This document shows, in pieces, positions 52,041 through 58,818 of a DNA stretch of 58,818 bases. A program made the translations under genes and the position numbers. Each line of letters opens with the position of its first letter. The first letter of the stretch is position 1. The notes under the pieces were generated by a model. The model was not told the origin of the DNA and did no database searches. It saw only the letters and a program-made list of their open reading frames with translations. The DNA comes from Bacteroidales bacterium (GTDB taxonomy: Bacteria; Bacteroidota; Bacteroidia; Bacteroidales; Muribaculaceae): positions 1-58,818 of the forward strand of contig JAJBUG010000032.1 of NCBI GenBank assembly GCA_020860515.1, read 5' to 3'.

Positions 52041-52096
52041 TAAACCTAAATCCTTAAACCTAAATCCTTAAACCTAAATCCTTAAACCTAAATCCC
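52041..52096. repeat. Eight-unit heptamer array between ftsL and ftsI
   Basis: Alternating TAAACCT and AAATCCT units, 56 bp in register, from the ftsI start region to the stop codon of ftsL (52096-52098). Equivalent to four 14-bp units. Confidence 0.9.
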
Positions 52097-52479
52097 TATC
52101 TCCCTATTGGCTGGTATCTCAAAATATACGGTGGCTGCGATTGCACATGCAGAGCCAAGTTGAGGCTGTCGATGCTGTGTTGCATCTGGCTTTCGCGTGT
52201 GCGGCTCTTGTATTCGCTCTGCTGGCGAATACTCTCGCTCTTGGCGATAGAGAGCTCTTTTTCAAGTTTGGCGATGGTTTCCATGCGGGTTTGCACCTCA
52301 TATTTGATGCCTATGTACACCATGAAAAGGGCAAGGACAATTATGACGCTGAACTTATTTCGGTTGAAGAACGCGCTCGACACCACATCGCCAAAAAGCA
52401 GCCGCAGGGCTGATGTACCCACTTGGTCCGAGGCTTGCTTTATCTTGGTTTTCTTAGTTGATCGTGTAGCTGTTGGCAT
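52096..52479 (-). CDS. ftsL: FtsL-like division protein
   Basis: 127 aa bitopic protein. Polar N-terminus, one membrane helix (about residues 44-60, FSVIIVLALFMVYIGIKY), then a coiled-coil periplasmic part (TRMETIAKLEKELSIAKSES). Assigned by topology and position between rsmH and ftsI; sequence conservation in FtsL is low. Would form the FtsQLB-type complex. Confidence 0.85.
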   Translation of the reverse strand: MPTATRSTKKTKIKQASDQVGTSALRLLFGDVVSSAFFNRNKFSVIIVLALFMVYIGIKYEVQTRMETIAKLEKELSIAKSESIRQQSEYKSRTRESQMQHSIDSLNLALHVQSQPPYILRYQPIGR

Positions 52480-52530
52480 GGTTGTATGTTTTAGAGAGAG
52501 TTTGCTGAGATTCTTTGAGGAGGCTGAGGG

Positions 52531-53445
52531 TTATGATTTTCGGGCGATTCGCAGCTTGGCGCTGCGGCTGCGCGGATTCGCTTCTATTTCTGCATCGTCG
52601 GGCACGATAGGCTTGCTCGTGAGCAGCTTCATCGGAGCTTCCGCTCGTCCGTATAAGTCGGTTTCTATTTTGCCCTCGCAATTGCCGGTTTTCATGAAAT
52701 TTTTTACCAGCCGGTCTTCCAGGCTGTGGTAGGTGATAACTGCCAAGCGCCCCCCGGGCTTCAGAGCCTTTACGCTTTGCTCGAGCAGGGCGCGTATGGC
52801 AGTCAGCTCGCCATTTACTTCGATTCGGAGAGCTTGGAACAGCTGGGCCAACTCTTTCTTTTCCTGCTTGGGGCTAATGTGCCGCTTGCATACTGCCAAT
52901 AGCTGCTCCACTGTGTCGATGCTCTCCGTCGTGCGTGCCTTTGCGATTTCTGCAGCCAAGCGGCGGGCTTGCTTTAACTCGCCATATAGGTAAAAGATGT
53001 CGGCCAATTGCTCTTCGGCGTAGGTGTTTACTACCTGGGCTGCCGTGAGGGATGCCTTTTGGTTCATGCGCATATCCAGCGGACCGTCCCAGCGAAATGA
53101 GAAGCCGCGTTCGGGGTCATCGAAGTGGTGGAATGAAACTCCTAAGTCAGCCAAGATGCCGTCGATTTCTCCTACGGGAGCCTTGCAATAGCGCAGGAAA
53201 TTGGTGAGGAAGCGGAAGTTGCCGTGAATGATAGTGAATCGCGGATCCTCGATGGCTCGTTCACAGGCCTCGATGTCCTGGTCGAATGCATAAAGATGGC
53301 CTGCGGGTGATAGCAAGTTAACGATTGCACGCGAATGGCCGCCTCCACCATAGGTGCAGTCGACATAAGTGCCCTCAGAGAAGATGTCAAGTCCCTCGAT
53401 TACCTGGGGCAGCAAAGCTGGTATGTGGTAGGCGCGCTGGTCCAT
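52531..53445 (-). CDS. rsmH: 16S rRNA (cytosine-1402-N4)-methyltransferase
   Basis: 304 aa. Methylates C1402 in the ribosomal P-site. SAM-binding TYVDCTYGGGGHSRAIV, GILADLGVSFHHFDDPERGF, RLAVITYHSLEDRLVKNF. First gene of the operon. In most Bacteroidetes mraZ precedes it, but here the start (MDQRAYHIPALLPQV) follows a promoter and leader. Confidence 0.95.
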   Translation of the reverse strand: MDQRAYHIPALLPQVIEGLDIFSEGTYVDCTYGGGGHSRAIVNLLSPAGHLYAFDQDIEACERAIEDPRFTIIHGNFRFLTNFLRYCKAPVGEIDGILADLGVSFHHFDDPERGFSFRWDGPLDMRMNQKASLTAAQVVNTYAEEQLADIFYLYGELKQARRLAAEIAKARTTESIDTVEQLLAVCKRHISPKQEKKELAQLFQALRIEVNGELTAIRALLEQSVKALKPGGRLAVITYHSLEDRLVKNFMKTGNCEGKIETDLYGRAEAPMKLLTSKPIVPDDAEIEANPRSRSAKLRIARKS

Positions 53446-53474
53446 CGATATGTAGCTAATTATATGCAGTTAAT

Positions 53475-53526
53475 GCGCGTGATTATGTAAAAATTACACA
53501 TTGCACGCAATTAGGCCCCAAAATTA
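53475..53526 (-). promoter_or_regulatory. dcw operon promoter and 5' leader hairpin
   Basis: On the minus strand, -7 box TAATTTTG at 53526-53519, followed by a leader with an imperfect hairpin (GCGTG arms at 53477-53481 and 53504-53508). No -33 box and no mraZ frame upstream. Confidence 0.5.
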
Positions 53527-53683
53527 CAAATTTTTTGTGAAAAATTTACATATCGAAACAACAATTTTGCCAAAAAGTTATCAACATACACGTAACCCCT
53601 TGAATATCAATAATTGTAAAAATTTTCAAATGTAAACTCTGCCAGTGCCCCGATTCCATGACCAATGGCATATCAATCCTCAA
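53527..53683. other. Non-coding stretch upstream of the dcw operon
   Basis: About 160 bp, AT-rich, without a supported gene; holds a TTATCAACA (53578-53586), DnaA-box-like. No terminator for the minus-strand gene at 53684 is evident. Confidence 0.4.
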
Positions 53684-54166
53684 TCAAATCTCTATCACTT
53701 GTCTTGGCAAATGCTCAAATGGGAAAAGGATGGCTACTCCCTCGCGATGCAGCAAAAAAGCCATCGCTTCAAGCTGTGCCGCACGCAACTGCTTCATCAT
53801 CTCTTTGTCGCAATGCAGCCACACTACCCATTTCTCCGATAAAAGGTTCTTTGTCTCTTCGATTCCAAGCCCTTGAGCCACAGCCAATCGTGCTGAATCC
53901 ACTTGTGCCCAGCTCGTTGGCTTGCGTGGCTGTTCACGATGCGGACAGGCGATCTTAGCCACGGCTGCCGATGCTTTGCCATATTCCTTGATTTCGGATG
54001 GTTGCAGCCAAGCCGCAAAGCGGTAAAGCAGCTTGTCATTTTCCCCAGGCAGCCGTTTGTAATCATAAAATGGGTGCCGCTCGCCTATCACCTCCGTTAT
54101 CAGCCGGAAGGCGAAGGGGGAATGTACGCCGAAACCTCGGCGACGCATAAATCTCGGATAACCCAT
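53684..54166 (-). CDS. Conserved Bacteroidales protein, methyltransferase-like N-terminus
   Basis: 160 aa. The N-terminal MRRRGFGVHSPFAFRLITEV is typical of a Bacteroidetes class I SAM-dependent methyltransferase-like family of about 230 aa. Here the protein is shorter and lacks a visible glycine-rich SAM motif after residue 60, so it may be a reduced or non-catalytic member. No signal peptide. A 28-bp AT-rich heptamer array (54171-54198) separates it from the upstream YfhO-family gene. Confidence 0.65.
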   Translation of the reverse strand: MGYPRFMRRRGFGVHSPFAFRLITEVIGERHPFYDYKRLPGENDKLLYRFAAWLQPSEIKEYGKASAAVAKIACPHREQPRKPTSWAQVDSARLAVAQGLGIEETKNLLSEKWVVWLHCDKEMMKQLRAAQLEAMAFLLHREGVAILFPFEHLPRQVIEI

Positions 54167-54170
54167 TTTA

Positions 54171-54198
54171 TAATGAATAATGAATAATTAATAATGGG
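54171..54198. repeat. Four-unit heptamer array
   Basis: TAATGAA, TAATGAA, TAATTAA, TAATGGG in register between the YfhO-family stop and the small conserved gene. A related word occurs at 12646-12677. Confidence 0.75.
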
Positions 54199-54199
54199 A

Positions 54200-57001
54200 T
54201 CAGGCGGGGTCTTTTTTTCCGACGATGAGAGAGAACCAGATTCCCGCAACCACCCACATGTAAATCAGGCTCACGCAGGCATAGGCTACTGTGCCAGTGG
54301 CATGCAGGCTCTGCGGGTCAAAGATCATAGTCACTTTGTGGTCGCCAGCCGGCACTCGTAATGCTCGCAGCACATAGTTTACACGGCCCAGTTCGGCAGC
54401 ATTACCATCAATAGTAGCATGCCAGCCCCAAGGGAAGTAAATCTCTGAGAAGACTGCGATTCCGCCATTGGCTGTGCGCACATCGTAGTGCAGCTCGTTG
54501 GGCGAATACTTAGTCATATAAATTGTATCGCTTGCAGCTGGTGCAGCGTTGAGGTCCTGCAGCACTTGGTGGAATTTCTCATCAGCCACAGCCTCGTGGG
54601 CTGGGTCGAGATGCTCGAGTGCAGCCATCTCCTCGTTGGCATTTTTCACATAGCTGATTTTGCTTACCAGCCAAGCGTTGCCCAAGGCATCGGGGTTGAG
54701 AATCACGGGCTGCTCCTTGTCGCCAGTGATGATATAGCGCGCATTGAGCATGTCGAGCACGCGCAGGTCGGCGTCGAGGCCGTAGGCGATGTCCTGCAAC
54801 TGCTCGGGATATTCAGCCAGCACCGAATCGGGCAGGGTGGCCAGGTCGATAAGGTCGTTGACATGCTCGGTGCCGAGCATCGAGGCAATCCTTGGCAGCG
54901 ATGTGGCGTACATCATGCGGTTTTGAATCAAATCCTCGTAGCGATTGAGCTTGGCAGCATGGTAGCCGCCAATCATGTGATGATGATAACTGCGAGTGGC
55001 CACGCCGAAGCCGGGGATGTCCATCACTCGGTAATGCGGATCTTTGTCTTGCAGGATTAGGTTGTCGATTTGGTCGGGCTTGAAGGGGTCGTACTGCGCA
55101 GCGGCAAATGGATCCTGGGCAGCAAAGCAGTCAGTGCTAACATATCGCTTGTCCACGCTGTAAAGGTCGATAATCACCAAAGCTAAGATGCATGGCACTG
55201 TTACCGCCCATGAAATCTTCTGCTTGCCTTGGAGCAACAGCAACACAAATCCCAGGGCCAAGAACACAAGGCTTCTCACGCAGTCATCCCTCAGCATCCC
55301 AAAGCGAAGATTCTCTACGGCTCCTTGCAGCCTCTGCGGATTCACATACTGGCTGTATTGCTCGCCGATTGCAGAGAGGGTCTGCATGTCTTGGCTTGTG
55401 ATGGCGCTGCCAAAGATTGATGGCGCAATCCACCCCAAGATGCACACTGCACCGCAAATGCCAAATGAGATATATAAAGCATTAATCCGGGACTTCTGGG
55501 ACAACCGGGACATCTGGGACAACCGGGACAACCGGGACAACCGGGACACACAGGACCTGGCTGTCCCGGTTGTCCCAGCTGTCGTGGTAGTCCCGGTTGT
55601 CCCGGCTGTCGCGTTAGTCCCGGTTGTCCCGGCTGTCGCGTTAGTCCCGGCTGTCTCGGTCAAAAATTCTACCAAGCCCAGCACTGCCAATACTGGTATG
55701 CAGAATTCCGCCACAACCAATATGCTCTCCACTGCCCTGAATTTGCTGTACATCGGGAAATTGTAAATCATCAGGTCAGTAAGCCATTCCAAGTTGCGGC
55801 CAAGTGCCAGCAGGATAGAGAAAATGGTGAGAATCACCAATGCCCATTTCAGCGGTCCGCGCACAATGATGCATCCCAATATGAACAGGGCGAAAATCAG
55901 TGCTCCCACATATACTGGTCCATTAGTGCCCTCCGAATCGTTGAAATACTGGTAGAAGAATGGCAGGAAGGGCTGCGCATCGCGTGGCACATCGGCAGCG
56001 CCGTCGAGCTTGTCAAGGGTCATTGGCTGCATCTGACCTTTTTCAGGACGAGCCGTGGCTCCACCCTTGATGTTGGGGATAAGGAGCGAGAACATCTCCT
56101 GGCGCCCGTAGCTCCAATTCACAATCTCAGCCTTGCTTAGGCCACCTGTGGGGCGCTCGGTAGGCTGGGGCGCCTCTTCGCCGTCGGGTGCAAAGGCTGT
56201 TAGTTCGCTTTGGCTGCGCTTGGTTTCTTTGGTGTACTCGTAGGTATTGTAAAGGCTTGGCAGATTAGCGCCTACGGCTAAAGCTCCAGCTGCAATCAAT
56301 ACCAGGGTGCCGATTCCCCAGTCCTTTAGGCGGTTTTGGAATATGCAGTCGATAAGGTAGGCAATTGCGAAGCCAGCCATCACGAAGGCGAAATAATAGG
56401 TCATCTGGGGATGGTTGGCGTTGAGCTGGAGCATGGAGAAGAGGGCAGTCAGTCCTCCACCCAGCACCCAGCGGCGCCGGTAGCATAGCACCAAGCCGCC
56501 TATCGTAGGCGGAATATAGGCCAGGGTCACAAATTTCCATATATGGCCGGCGCCGATGATAATCACAAAATAGGTGGAGAATCCCCACGCCACGGCTCCG
56601 ATCAGCGCTCCCCACCACCGGATTTTCATGCAATAGAGCAGGATAAACATTCCCAGCATCATCATCATCATCAGGTTGCTGGGGCTGGGGAGGCCAAGGC
56701 CGTACACCGTGTTGAGCCAGGTGAAGAGCGAGTTGCTGGGATATGAGGGCGAAATCTGGAATGTGGGCATGCCCGACATCAGCGAATTGGTCCACAGGGC
56801 TTTCATGCCTGTGGCTTTTTCGTACTGCTGGGCCTCGTGGCCGTTGGCTGCGCCCTGCTGCATATCGCTTTGCATCAGCGAGTTGCCCTCGAAATTGTCG
56901 GGGTAGAAAAATGCCAGTGAGATTATGGCCATCACAGCCACTCCCAAGAAAAAGCCCCACACCTGAGGCTGCTTAAACCATCCAAGTATTTTGTCCTTCA
57001 T
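54200..57001 (-). CDS. YfhO-family multi-pass membrane protein
   Basis: 933 aa with at least twelve membrane helices (first at about 15-32) and large periplasmic regions. YfhO proteins are GT-C-like membrane proteins; members elsewhere glycosylate lipoteichoic acid or are involved in surface polysaccharide. Here the reading EGNSLMQSDMQQG follows helix 1, with AFPDGEE-like acidic loops. C-terminal WGWHATIDGNAAELGRVNYV is a family pattern. Residues about 449-505 are encoded by a 19-unit nonamer array giving a Thr/Ala/Gly-rich half and a Ser/Arg/Leu-rich half. The array is in a loop between helices and should tolerate length change. Function uncertain. Confidence 0.8.
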   Translation of the reverse strand: MKDKILGWFKQPQVWGFFLGVAVMAIISLAFFYPDNFEGNSLMQSDMQQGAANGHEAQQYEKATGMKALWTNSLMSGMPTFQISPSYPSNSLFTWLNTVYGLGLPSPSNLMMMMMLGMFILLYCMKIRWWGALIGAVAWGFSTYFVIIIGAGHIWKFVTLAYIPPTIGGLVLCYRRRWVLGGGLTALFSMLQLNANHPQMTYYFAFVMAGFAIAYLIDCIFQNRLKDWGIGTLVLIAAGALAVGANLPSLYNTYEYTKETKRSQSELTAFAPDGEEAPQPTERPTGGLSKAEIVNWSYGRQEMFSLLIPNIKGGATARPEKGQMQPMTLDKLDGAADVPRDAQPFLPFFYQYFNDSEGTNGPVYVGALIFALFILGCIIVRGPLKWALVILTIFSILLALGRNLEWLTDLMIYNFPMYSKFRAVESILVVAEFCIPVLAVLGLVEFLTETAGTNATAGTTGTNATAGTTGTTTTAGTTGTARSCVSRLSRLSRLSQMSRLSQKSRINALYISFGICGAVCILGWIAPSIFGSAITSQDMQTLSAIGEQYSQYVNPQRLQGAVENLRFGMLRDDCVRSLVFLALGFVLLLLQGKQKISWAVTVPCILALVIIDLYSVDKRYVSTDCFAAQDPFAAAQYDPFKPDQIDNLILQDKDPHYRVMDIPGFGVATRSYHHHMIGGYHAAKLNRYEDLIQNRMMYATSLPRIASMLGTEHVNDLIDLATLPDSVLAEYPEQLQDIAYGLDADLRVLDMLNARYIITGDKEQPVILNPDALGNAWLVSKISYVKNANEEMAALEHLDPAHEAVADEKFHQVLQDLNAAPAASDTIYMTKYSPNELHYDVRTANGGIAVFSEIYFPWGWHATIDGNAAELGRVNYVLRALRVPAGDHKVTMIFDPQSLHATGTVAYACVSLIYMWVVAGIWFSLIVGKKDPA
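55487..55657. repeat. 19-unit nonamer array inside the YfhO-family gene
   Basis: Nineteen 9-bp units with no indels: eight CCGGGACAA-type units then eleven reverse-complement units (GGTTGTCCC, GGCTGTCGC, GTTAGTCCC). On the minus strand they encode TAGTTGT-type and SRLSRLSQ-type repeats. Confidence 0.95.
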
Positions 57002-57114
57002 CGGTCAGTATTTAGCGTAATTTCCAATTTTCCCGCAAAGTTACAAAATTCCTCCCAATTTACAGATACTTTGATTTCCCTAATTTGCCACTTTTTCTTT
57101 ACCGACCTCAGAGA

Positions 57115-57990
57115 TTAGGGGGTGAGGAGGTGACGGGTGGCGTCGAGGTCGTGGTGGAGTTGAGAGCGGAGGGCGTCGAGCGAGGGGAATTTTTGTTCAC
57201 TGCGGAGGCGATGTGCGAAGCTTAGGGTGACTGGGGCGGCGTAGAGGTCGCCTTCGTAATCGAGGATATGTGCCTCGATGGATAGGTGGCCGTCATCATC
57301 TACGGTAGGGCGAGTGCCAATATTTATCATCGACGGCATCCCATTGAGATAGCCCGCATATGCGCCGCGCAGGGGTATAAGTTGCTGAGCCATGTCAGGC
57401 TCTACATTGGCCGTGGGGAAGCCAAGTGTGTGGCCAAGGCGATAGCCATGGTGCACATGGCCCTCGATGGCATAGTCGCGCCCCAGCATGATGTTGGCAC
57501 TGCGGATATTGCCCTCAGCCAACGCTCGGCGGATAGCTGACGAACTGACTGTGCCAACCACCGTATCGAGCACCAATTCCTCGGCTCGCTCCACCTTGAT
57601 GCCAAGAGTGACCCCTATTTCTTGATAACTTGTGAAATCCTTGATGCGGTCGTGGCCAAAATGATGATTGAAGCCCATTATCAAGGCCTTAAGACCGAAG
57701 CGGTCGCGGAGCATCAGCATAAATTCGCGGGCAGTGAGTTGGCGCAGGGCATCGTCGAATGGCAATACCTCCACCATCTCAGCGCCTGCCGAGTGGAGTA
57801 GGGCGCGCTTCTGAGCCGGGGTGGTGAGCAATTGAGGGGCTCGCTCAGGTGCAACCACTTGCAAGGGATGGCGGTCGAAAGTGAAGATGCAGCTCGAATC
57901 CCCATGGGCTTTCGCCACGGCGCACACCCTCTCTACCAAGGCCTGATGACCCAGGTGCACACCATCAAACATGCCAATCGTGCCAACCAC
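57115..57990 (-). CDS. ribF: Riboflavin kinase / FAD synthetase
   Basis: 291 aa from a GTG start. The FAD synthetase half has TIGMFDGVHLGHQALVE and FNHHFGHDRIKD, SSSAIRRALAEGNI; the flavokinase half has HHGYRLGHTLGFPTANVEP and INIGTRPTVDD. Makes FMN and FAD from riboflavin. The catalytic motif starts at residue 3, so about 12-18 residues usually preceding it are missing, and an in-frame stop lies just upstream next to the heptamer array. Possibly the array replaced the original 5' end. Confidence 0.92.
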   Translation of the reverse strand: MVGTIGMFDGVHLGHQALVERVCAVAKAHGDSSCIFTFDRHPLQVVAPERAPQLLTTPAQKRALLHSAGAEMVEVLPFDDALRQLTAREFMLMLRDRFGLKALIMGFNHHFGHDRIKDFTSYQEIGVTLGIKVERAEELVLDTVVGTVSSSAIRRALAEGNIRSANIMLGRDYAIEGHVHHGYRLGHTLGFPTANVEPDMAQQLIPLRGAYAGYLNGMPSMINIGTRPTVDDDGHLSIEAHILDYEGDLYAAPVTLSFAHRLRSEQKFPSLDALRSQLHHDLDATRHLLTP

Positions 57991-57995
57991 TTTTT

Positions 57996-58058
57996 AAATT
58001 ACAAATTACAAGTTACAAATTACAAGTTACGAGTTACGAGGTACGAAATACAAAATAC
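57996..58058. repeat. Nine-unit heptamer array between HAD hydrolase and ribF
   Basis: AAATTAC, AAATTAC, AAGTTAC, AAATTAC, AAGTTAC, GAGTTAC, GAGGTAC, GAAATAC, AAAATAC in register. Confidence 0.92.
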
Positions 58059-58067
58059 GGGGTAGGG

Positions 58068-58691
58068 TTATTCTACGAGCTTGTTTTCTTTCAATACGGT
58101 GAAAAATTCCTTGCCATCAGGCACATGGGCGCCACGGAAGCCCAGCTTCTCGGCTGCTGCCACATTCACCTCAGAATCGTCGAGGAAGAAGGTCTCCTCG
58201 GGCTTGATTTTGAATTTTTCGATCACATATTCAAAAATCTTGGGGTCGGGCTTCATTACCTTGGCCTCAAACGAGGTAGCAATCCCATCGAAATATTCCT
58301 TGATGCAGAGGCCATCCTTTTCGAAATCTTGCAGGATAAATTCATTCCACATGATAGTGTTGGTATTGCTCAGCAGGTACACATTGTACTGCTGGCGAAG
58401 CTGTTGCAATTCGTGCAAGCGATGCACTGGTATGCCGATAAGGAATTGCATAAAGGCATTGTCGATTTCCATATCGGTCACGGGGCGCGGAATCAACTCG
58501 CGCATCACCTTGTGGAAATCTTTGGGTGATATCATGCCCTCTTCGAGCAATCTGAAGGGGCCTTTCTGACCGTATTCGCCAAAATAGCGTTCTGGCTCGT
58601 GCAGTCCAAGCAATTTGAATGCCTCCACGCAATGCTCTTTCTTTATGTCCATTATGACCCCGCCGAGGTCAAACATCAAATTCGTAATCAT
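58068..58691 (-). CDS. HAD-family phosphatase
   Basis: 207 aa. HAD motif I MFDLGGVIMD (nucleophile Asp8), motif II YLLSNTNTIMWNEF, motif III Lys in EAKVMKPDPKIFEYV, motif IV FFLDDSEVNVAAAEKLG. Cap helices (EAFKLLGLHEPERYFGEYG) are of the small C1 type. It resembles alpha-D-glucose-1-phosphatase/YihX-type members. Substrate unknown. Upstream of ribF in the same direction, with a heptamer array between; another array covers its own upstream region. Confidence 0.88.
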   Translation of the reverse strand: MITNLMFDLGGVIMDIKKEHCVEAFKLLGLHEPERYFGEYGQKGPFRLLEEGMISPKDFHKVMRELIPRPVTDMEIDNAFMQFLIGIPVHRLHELQQLRQQYNVYLLSNTNTIMWNEFILQDFEKDGLCIKEYFDGIATSFEAKVMKPDPKIFEYVIEKFKIKPEETFFLDDSEVNVAAAEKLGFRGAHVPDGKEFFTVLKENKLVE

Positions 58692-58695
58692 TTCT

Positions 58696-58818
58696 ACGTT
58701 TTTAGTTTTACGTTTTTAGTTTTACGTTTTACGTTTTACGTTTTTCGTTTTTAGTTTTACGTTTTACGTTTTTCGTTTTTAGTTTTACGTTTTAGTTTTA
58801 CGTTTTACGTTTTACGTT
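58696..58818. repeat. Heptamer array running off the window end
   Basis: At least seventeen 7-bp units of ACGTTTT, TAGTTTT and TCGTTTT, mostly in register, beginning 5 bp upstream of the HAD start; one unit is shortened near 58790. The full length is unknown. Confidence 0.92.

Overview
The window is from a Bacteroidales chromosome, most likely a gut or oral lineage near Muribaculaceae/Prevotella; the exact family cannot be fixed from sequence alone. Support for this comes from many TAnnTTTG promoter -7 boxes (several with a TTTG box 19-21 bp upstream), weak or absent Shine-Dalgarno sites, the Bacteroidetes order of the division/cell-wall (dcw) cluster, a PorZ-like protein with a type IX secretion (T9SS) C-terminal domain, BspA-like leucine-rich repeats, TPR-membrane-HTH regulators and two AAA-ATPase/nuclease-like genes.

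Layout. 1-5.2 kb: outer-membrane barrel protein, nadA, leuS. 5.2-7.5 kb: a short remnant resembling a GH97 C-terminus, then a two-gene ATPase/membrane-protein module bounded by two nearly identical 25-bp-stem hairpins. 8-11 kb: rdgB overlapping a PorZ-like gene. 11.2-16.2 kb: an export operon of TolC-like protein, HlyD-like adaptor and two ABC-2 permeases, with no ATPase gene. 16.3-20.5 kb: small membrane protein, two FKBP-type prolyl isomerases, a DUF4919-like protein and a UPF0104 membrane protein.

20.5-36.3 kb is a mosaic accessory region. Two TPR lipoproteins with a transmembrane segment and HTH-like tail share an almost identical promoter and signal-peptide leader; a third leader copy is truncated. 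They precede secreted-protein genes: a 318-aa protein, a BspA-like LRR protein, a DUF3244-like protein, a T9SS-tailed protein, and a gingipain-family (C25) protease split by a G9 tract. A 354-aa secreted protein occurs twice, identical over about 1 kb of DNA but with different signal peptides. Four copies of an about 85-bp terminator-bearing repeat end genes here. hicA is broken by a nonsense codon beside an intact hicB. Several long, almost loopless palindromes lie between genes.

36.4-37.8 kb: tRNA-Glu, rpsT, an identical tRNA-Glu, and recO. 37.8-53.4 kb (minus strand): the complete dcw run rsmH-ftsL-ftsI-murE-mraY-murD-ftsW-murG-murC-ftsQ-ftsA-ftsZ, lacking mraZ. 53.7-58.7 kb (minus strand): a small conserved protein, a YfhO-family membrane protein, ribF and a HAD hydrolase.

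The most unusual signal is a class of locus-specific, indel-free short tandem arrays with period 7, 8 or 9 bp that fill gene junctions. They supply stop or start codons in places. Where one lies inside a gene (the YfhO-family protein) the period is 9 bp, which keeps frame. Several arrays switch half-way to their own reverse complement. The most testable biological prediction is that the C25 protease is switched on and off by length changes in its G tract.
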